From positions 1-21,433 of IMG/VR virus record IMGVR_UViG_3300020183_000539: DNA of 21,433 nt. One strand, written 5' to 3'. The position numbers and the translations under genes were made by a program. This document shows, in pieces, positions 19,089 through 21,433 of this stretch (its first letter is position 1; each line of letters begins with the position of its first letter). This stretch comes from a virus. The notes under the pieces are model-generated. The model worked only from the letters and a program-made list of their open reading frames with translations, made no database searches and was not told where the DNA came from.

Positions 19089-19232
19089 TTAATTACCTTG
19101 ACCTCTGTAACGCTTCTTCCTGCCATTACGAGAGGTGGCAGAGAGAATGGTGTGCTGTGAACGACCTTGACGAGTCTTTTTGGGTTTGTGCTCAATAATG
19201 ACCTTATTAGTCAGGGAAGGACGCTTTGCCAT
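19089..19232 (-). CDS. Small, strongly basic protein (47 residues)
   Basis: Sequence begins MAKRPSLTNKVIIEHKPKK and ends SRNGRKKRYRGQGN; about 13 of 47 residues are Lys or Arg. A good ribosome binding site (GAGGAA) lies 8 bases before the ATG, overlapping the end of the 57-residue gene, whose TAA ends three bases upstream. A terminator follows at once. The product looks like a nucleic-acid or ribosome-binding peptide, but no family is recognised. I have the impression that similar short proteins recur in marine T4-like cyanophages; that is memory, not a search. The frame conflicts with the long upstream extension possible for the 302-residue gene, and the ribosome binding site and terminator favour this frame. 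Confidence 0.75.
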   Translation of the reverse strand: MAKRPSLTNKVIIEHKPKKTRQGRSQHTILSATSRNGRKKRYRGQGN

Positions 19233-19235
19233 AAT

Positions 19236-19409
19236 TTATTCCTCAGAATCACCTATACATTCTACCACAAGATCTGCTGGATTGGGAACCCCTGTCTCAT
19301 AAAATTGTTCAGAAAGTTCATCTACAATATCCCACAGTTCCTCTTGAGAGAGATTCTGGTACAGTACCCTCCCTTGACACAGAATTCTAAATGACTCTTG
19401 TTTTTTCAT
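19236..19409 (-). CDS. Small acidic protein (57 residues)
   Basis: Starts MKKQESFRILCQGRVLYQNL, continues SQEELWDIVDELSEQFYETG, and ends in VVECIGDSEE. The first 23 bases overlap the end of the glycosyltransferase-like gene in another frame, and an AGGA lies 2-5 bases before the ATG, so translation is probably coupled. The acidic helix SQEELWDIVDELSEQF suggests a small folded protein. No domain is recognised. The arrangement glycosyltransferase-like gene, 57-residue gene, 47-residue gene, terminator looks like one transcript. Confidence 0.75.
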   Translation of the reverse strand: MKKQESFRILCQGRVLYQNLSQEELWDIVDELSEQFYETGVPNPADLVVECIGDSEE

Positions 19410-20145
19410 GTCCTACACGAATTTGTGGATGGCACCAAATCTCAAAACCTGCCTTCTTGGCATCCAGACAGAAGGAAACATCCTCCCCACACATGTCCTG
19501 GACCTCACCAGAATCAAAGACCTGCATTTGTGGGGCAAACCATGGATACTTCATGTCAGGGTGCTCAAAGACCCCCTTCTTAATCAGAACCCAACCAAAG
19601 CCTGTGTAATCCACAGTGAATGGTTTCTTTCTGTTGCCAATGGTTTCTACCATCTCATGATTCATGACGCCCCCATTCTTCTTGAAGTCGTCCTCTTCCA
19701 ACCAGTGTGCCACTGATGTGGTTCTGCCATCTTCTGTGGCATACCAACCTGCTGCAATGTCCTTATCCATTCCAAAGATTGCCCAGAATGCATCAGTGTT
19801 AAAGACAATATCAGAGTCAATCCACAGTTGATAATCATACTTCAATTTACCCTGCCAGGGAACCTGATCAGGACCTGCCAGTACATTTGCACCTAGACAC
19901 TTACAACGTGCAAAGTTCACCATGGAACTATAATCTTGACTAATCTGAATACTTGCCCCTGCCTGTACTAAATCAAAACACAACTGAACAAATGCCTTCA
20001 GAAATGTATATGATACTCCACGACCTGGAAGACAGAATACAATACTCTTTCCTTTAATTCTTTCTAGACATTCTTCTCTATTGAACAGAGGTTGCTCTTG
20101 AGGTTCAGTAGGTTTTTTTGCCTTTACAGTAAATCCTTTTGCCAT
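19387..20145 (-). CDS. GT-A type glycosyltransferase-like protein
   Basis: 252 residues. The fold is indicated by SIVFCLPGRGVSYTFLKAF (34-52), an SRC-like N-terminal strand (FARCKCLGANVLAG, 78-91), the DxD motif in LWIDSDIVF (107-115; Asp110 and Asp112), an acidic ED in CGEDVSFCLDAKKAGFEIW (219-237), and late His239 and His246. In GT-A enzymes DxD holds the metal and nucleotide sugar, and the ED region and late His complete the site. Substrate and acceptor are unknown: phage DNA, a virion protein or a host glycan are all possible. No Shine-Dalgarno is visible before the ATG, but a sigma70-type promoter and a 16-bp palindrome lie just upstream. The gene overlaps the next one by 23 bases. It is less AT-rich than the structural genes. 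Confidence 0.75.
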   Translation of the reverse strand: MAKGFTVKAKKPTEPQEQPLFNREECLERIKGKSIVFCLPGRGVSYTFLKAFVQLCFDLVQAGASIQISQDYSSMVNFARCKCLGANVLAGPDQVPWQGKLKYDYQLWIDSDIVFNTDAFWAIFGMDKDIAAGWYATEDGRTTSVAHWLEEDDFKKNGGVMNHEMVETIGNRKKPFTVDYTGFGWVLIKKGVFEHPDMKYPWFAPQMQVFDSGEVQDMCGEDVSFCLDAKKAGFEIWCHPQIRVGHEKTRVI

Positions 20146-20163
20146 AAAAATTCAATACTAAAT

Positions 20164-20179
20164 GTTGATACGTATCAAC
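20164..20179. promoter_or_regulatory. 16-bp perfect palindrome, candidate operator
   Basis: GTTGATACGTATCAAC is its own reverse complement over all 16 bases. It covers the predicted transcription start (about 20177) of the promoter at 20212-20184 and lies 19 bases before the glycosyltransferase-like start codon. An adjoining 8-bp palindrome TCATATGA (20180-20187) overlaps the -10 box. The position is typical for a dimeric repressor site. Confidence 0.5.
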
Positions 20180-20183
20180 TCAT

Positions 20184-20212
20184 ATGATACTACATTATTT
20201 AGTTTCAGTCAA
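20184..20212 (-). promoter_or_regulatory. sigma70-type promoter for the glycosyltransferase-like gene cluster
   Basis: On the minus strand TTGACT, a 17-base spacer, then TATCAT; each hexamer differs from consensus by one base. The -35 box contains the stop codon of the 47-residue gene at 20348-20205. T4-like cyanophage early promoters resemble host sigma70 promoters, so this probably serves early transcription of the genes ending at the terminator near 19060. Confidence 0.55.
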
Positions 20213-20348
20213 ATACAGCAGTGACCCCTATGACTTTTGCCTTTGGATTTCTTGCAAGTGCCGTTTCCTTTGCATCCTTATAATCTCTGGCATAGACTTC
20301 TTCATAAAAGACCTTCCCTGCCACATATAACTGTACTCTACACTTCAT
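20205..20348 (-). CDS. Small protein of 47 residues, unknown function
   Basis: Begins MKCRVQLYVAGKVFYEEVYA, followed by RDYKDAKETALARNPKAKVI and ending GVTAVFD. The alternating start and the helix DAKETALAR suggest a beta-alpha-beta miniature fold. Its ATG lies within the last codons of the previous gene (11-base overlap), which implies coupled translation. I do not recognise a family with a known role, though short proteins starting this way seem familiar from marine T4-like cyanophages. Its stop codon lies in the -35 box of the next promoter. Confidence 0.7.
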   Translation of the reverse strand: MKCRVQLYVAGKVFYEEVYARDYKDAKETALARNPKAKVIGVTAVFD

Positions 20349-20496
20349 CACAGGTACTCACAATCAAAAACTCTTCTAGATCATAATCAGTGGAAAATAT
20401 GTCCATCATCATGGAAATATTTGTGAGGCAAGACTGGCATTCTGCCTCAGTACCCTCACAAAATATCCTGTCTCTGGCAATCAACTTATAGGGCAT
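20338..20496 (-). CDS. Small protein of 52 residues, unknown function
   Basis: I choose the ATG at 20496 (MPYKLIARDRIFCEGTEAEC) because AGGA lies 5 bases before it. A longer version from 20562 would add 22 residues that read through a hairpin. The product has three Cys residues (two in CEGTEAECQSC) and an acidic C-terminus (DYDLEEFLIVSTCDEV). The Cys pattern could hold a metal or be chance. The ribosome binding site lies in the 3' arm of a hairpin, and the end overlaps the next gene by 11 bases. Function unknown. Confidence 0.6.
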   Translation of the reverse strand: MPYKLIARDRIFCEGTEAECQSCLTNISMMMDIFSTDYDLEEFLIVSTCDEV

Positions 20497-20633
20497 TTTT
20501 TCCTGGCAAAAATTTTTTCTATTGCCAGGGACCCAATAATCTTTATTCCTTCCCACAGGCAAACTCCAATATACTCCAATTCCTCACAAAAGTCCAGGGT
20601 ATTTTTTACTAGGGAAAAATTTTTTTGTTTCAT
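20481..20633 (-). CDS. Possible 50-residue protein overlapping the next gene
   Basis: An open frame MKQKNFSLVKNTLDFCEELE, then YIGVCLWEGIKIIGSLAIEK, ending ARKKCPIS. It ends with TGA 13 bases past the ATG of the 52-residue gene, as in coupled phage genes. The ribosome binding site is weak (AGAG directly before the ATG). A competing 36-residue frame (start 20694, stop 20584, MRILLTPLTYKPLKKRANYR...) overlaps its first half; I cannot decide which, if either, is made. Confidence 0.4.
   Translation of the reverse strand: MKQKNFSLVKNTLDFCEELEYIGVCLWEGIKIIGSLAIEKIFARKKCPIS
20502..20529 (-). promoter_or_regulatory. Hairpin covering the ribosome binding site of the 52-residue gene
   Basis: CCTGGCAA and TTGCCAGG form an 8-bp perfect stem around a 12-base A/T loop. 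On the minus-strand RNA the 3' arm contains the AGG of the Shine-Dalgarno sequence, 6 bases before the ATG at 20496. No T-run follows in that direction, so it is not a terminator. Ribosomes reading the 50-residue frame would open it. Confidence 0.45.
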
Positions 20634-20694
20634 CTCTATAATTAGCTCGCTTTTTCAAAGGTTTGTAGGTTAGGGGAGTCAGTAAAATTCGCAT
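20584..20694 (-). CDS. Possible 36-residue basic peptide
   Basis: First ATG after the predicted start of the leader RNA: MRILLTPLTYKPLKKRANYR, ending KKYPGLL. A GGGG run lies 6-9 bases upstream. It overlaps the 50-residue frame. There is no recognisable family. It could be a leader peptide or non-coding. Confidence 0.25.
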   Translation of the reverse strand: MRILLTPLTYKPLKKRANYRDETKKFFPSKKYPGLL

Positions 20695-20738
20695 TACAAC
20701 CCCACAACAACACAAACCCCCACAATACCTGTCAATTC

Positions 20739-20767
20739 ACTATAACATACCCTCACAGATCTGTCAA
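20739..20767 (-). promoter_or_regulatory. Strong leftward sigma70-type promoter
   Basis: Minus strand: TTGACA, 17-base spacer, TATAGT, with a TGn extended -10. Only one base departs from the consensus hexamers. The predicted start is near 20732, with a leader of about 100 bases to the 50-residue frame. Two further TTGACA sequences lie at 20792-20787 and 20735-20730 without a good -10 partner. Confidence 0.7.
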
Positions 20768-20820
20768 GTGGTATAGCCTACTGGTTTGTCAATAGAATAC
20801 TTTCAGTCCCACACATACAC

Positions 20821-21009
20821 TCACTGTCTTATACACAGTTTTCCACAGGTTTGTTATACTTTTTCCACAGGTTTTCCACAGTTTTCTTATAGTTTTCCAC
20901 AGGCATATTCACTGTCTATTTGTATAAACACTGACAGGCACTGTGTTCTCACAAAATATAACTCACTGCCTGTGGAAAACTTTTATACTGTGCCACAAAA
21001 TTCACTGTC
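20821..21009 (+). repeat. TCACTGTC repeats (three exact copies)
   Basis: TCACTGTC occurs at 20821-20828, 20909-20916 and 21002-21009, with a near copy TCACTGCC at 20963-20970 directly before an inverted TTTTCCACA. Two copies are preceded by AT (ATTCACTGTC or AATTCACTGTC). They are interleaved with the DnaA-box-like repeats. Confidence 0.6.
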
Positions 21010-21148
21010 CTGGGGGTATTGACATCTGGGAGGATTTGTGATATACTGGGGGCCAAGATCACAACAACTGGACACATTTACCAACAATACAGTAGATTAT
21101 ACATATCATTCACACTTTTTCCACAGAATTAACAAAACCTGTGGAAAA
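20829..21148. repeat. Cluster of DnaA-box-like repeats, candidate replication origin
   Basis: Exact TTTTCCACA on the plus strand starts at 20839, 20861, 20872, 20893 and 21117; the reverse complement TGTGGAAAA lies at 20971-20979 and 21140-21148. All seven continue with G, and five read TTTTCCACAGG. TTATACACA at 20829-20837 fits the E. coli box TTATNCACA. As I recall, TTTTCCACA is the DnaA box of Synechococcus chromosomes. The last two boxes form a 10-bp inverted repeat with a 12-base gap. Such density is not expected by chance. Confidence 0.7.
21019..21047 (+). promoter_or_regulatory. Strong rightward sigma70-type promoter, no gene in its path
   Basis: Plus strand: TTGACA, 17-base spacer, TATACT, with TGA before the -10 (extended -10). 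Predicted start near 21054. Transcription would pass two inverted DnaA-box-like repeats and the AT-rich patch and then run antisense to the gene at 21418-21209. No convincing plus-strand frame lies downstream inside the window. Confidence 0.65.
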
Positions 21149-21190
21149 CTCATCTATATTTTTTTGAACATTTATATTCATTTCATAACA
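21149..21190. other. AT-rich patch beside the last repeats
   Basis: A short AT-rich stretch with a run of seven T residues follows the last inverted repeat pair. It could be the unwinding element of an origin. TGAACATTT occurs here (21165-21173) and again at 21199-21207 as a short direct repeat. Confidence 0.3.
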
Positions 21191-21208
21191 CTGTACGGAA
21201 TGAACATT

Positions 21209-21418
21209 TCACCATCTATTAACATCTAAAACATCTTCCATCATGTATGCTAACTCACTGATATAAGACCACTCTAACCATGCCACACTTCTCTGATCTT
21301 CAGTATCACACTGCTCAATCACTTTGTTATACTGTTGCTTATAACTATCAAGTGCCAAGATGATTCTTTGTGCATCCTCTTGACATAACTCAATCTTGAA
21401 AACTTTGTTCTTTTTCAT
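21209..21418 (-). CDS. Small acidic protein of 69 residues, unknown function
   Basis: Starts MKKNKVFKIELCQEDAQRII and ends YMMEDVLDVNRW. The pattern is largely helical: QEDAQRIILALDSYKQQYNK, then a loop QCDTEDQRS, then AWLEWSYISELAYMMEDVLD, consistent with a two-helix bundle. No domain is recognised. The start has a weak AGTAGA a few bases upstream. In front of it, TAA at 21427-21425 may be the stop of a gene beyond the right edge. Its transcript would run into the repeat region; I see no terminator for it. Confidence 0.65.
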   Translation of the reverse strand: MKKNKVFKIELCQEDAQRIILALDSYKQQYNKVIEQCDTEDQRSVAWLEWSYISELAYMMEDVLDVNRW

Positions 21419-21433
21419 TCTACTTTAACACAT

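Larger units (their letters stand above)
20634..21208. other. Regulatory/origin-like region without a well-supported gene
   Basis: This 575-base stretch contains two divergent sigma70-type promoters (20767-20739 leftward and 21019-21047 rightward), eight DnaA-box-like sequences between 20829 and 21148, three TCACTGTC repeats between 20821 and 21009, and an AT-rich patch at about 21149-21190. Frames open on the plus strand here are made of the repeats and lack plausible starts. The left part (20732-20634) is the predicted leader of the leftward transcript and contains the start of a possible 36-residue frame. Confidence 0.7.

Noticed and set aside
20497-20562. 22-codon N-terminal extension of the 52-residue protein
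   Set aside because: It reads through the hairpin, lacks a ribosome binding site, and the inner ATG has AGGA at the right distance.
20787-20792. Additional TTGACA as a separate leftward promoter
   Set aside because: No -10-like hexamer lies at 16-18 bases.
20786-21022. Plus-strand open frame of 78 codons through the repeat array
   Set aside because: Its amino acids follow the repeats (FPQ, FSTGF), there is no ribosome binding site, and the sequence is better explained as binding sites.
20829-21148. CRISPR array
   Set aside because: Repeats are only 9-11 bases, irregularly spaced and in both orientations; no spacer pattern.
21117-21148. Inverted TTTTCCACAG/CTGTGGAAAA pair as a terminator
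   Set aside because: The stem is AT-rich at its base, has a 12-base loop, and no T-run follows directly in either direction; a paired binding site fits better.
21038-21229. Plus-strand open frame of 63 codons
   Set aside because: It starts inside the spacer of the rightward promoter, upstream of the predicted transcript start, and covers repeats and the AT-rich patch.
1-21433. tRNA genes, insertion sequences or integrase sites
   Set aside because: No cloverleaf, transposase or terminal inverted repeats were seen on reading both strands.

Overview
The window looks like part of the genome of a T4-like myovirus that infects marine picocyanobacteria (a Prochlorococcus or Synechococcus cyanophage). 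Three observations support this. The baseplate wedge proteins gp25, gp6, gp7 and gp8 are recognisable but resemble T4 only in their cores. They sit beside very large beta-rich structural proteins built from Gly/Tyr-rich modules of the kind known from marine cyanophages. The non-coding region carries many copies of TTTTCCACA, which I recall as the cyanobacterial form of the DnaA box. Base composition is AT-rich, most strongly in the giant structural genes. The exact phage and host cannot be named from sequence alone.

Layout, read in the direction of transcription: every gene I can support is on the minus strand, so the window reads from right to left. At the right edge (21418-21209) is a small unknown gene. 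From 21208 to 20634 there is no well-supported gene; this stretch holds seven exact copies of TTTTCCACA plus one TTATACACA, a second short repeat, an AT-rich patch, and two strong sigma70-type promoters pointing away from each other. From 20694 to 19089 there is a chain of very small genes, several overlapping, around a GT-A type glycosyltransferase-like gene (20145-19387), which has its own promoter and a 16-bp palindrome near the predicted start site. An intrinsic terminator at 19080-19058 closes this early-type cluster. A conserved-looking 302-residue protein of unknown function follows (19048-18140).

From 18111 to the left edge lies a compact baseplate operon: gp25, gp6, a 2752-residue gp7-type protein, a 912-residue structural protein, gp8, and a DUF4815-type structural protein that runs off the left edge. 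These genes touch or overlap by a few bases, as expected for virion parts made in fixed proportion. Late-promoter-like AATAAATA elements stand in front of gp25 and gp8, each overlapping the stop codon of the gene before it.

The most interesting signals are: (1) the cluster of DnaA-box-like repeats between and beside divergent promoters, which looks like a replication origin or regulatory hub; (2) a giant protein whose N-terminus matches the C-terminal part of T4 gp7, followed by about 2,500 residues of modular beta-rich sequence including a YHYH-like domain; (3) a promoter-palindrome pair and a hairpin that would cover a ribosome binding site in the small-gene region.
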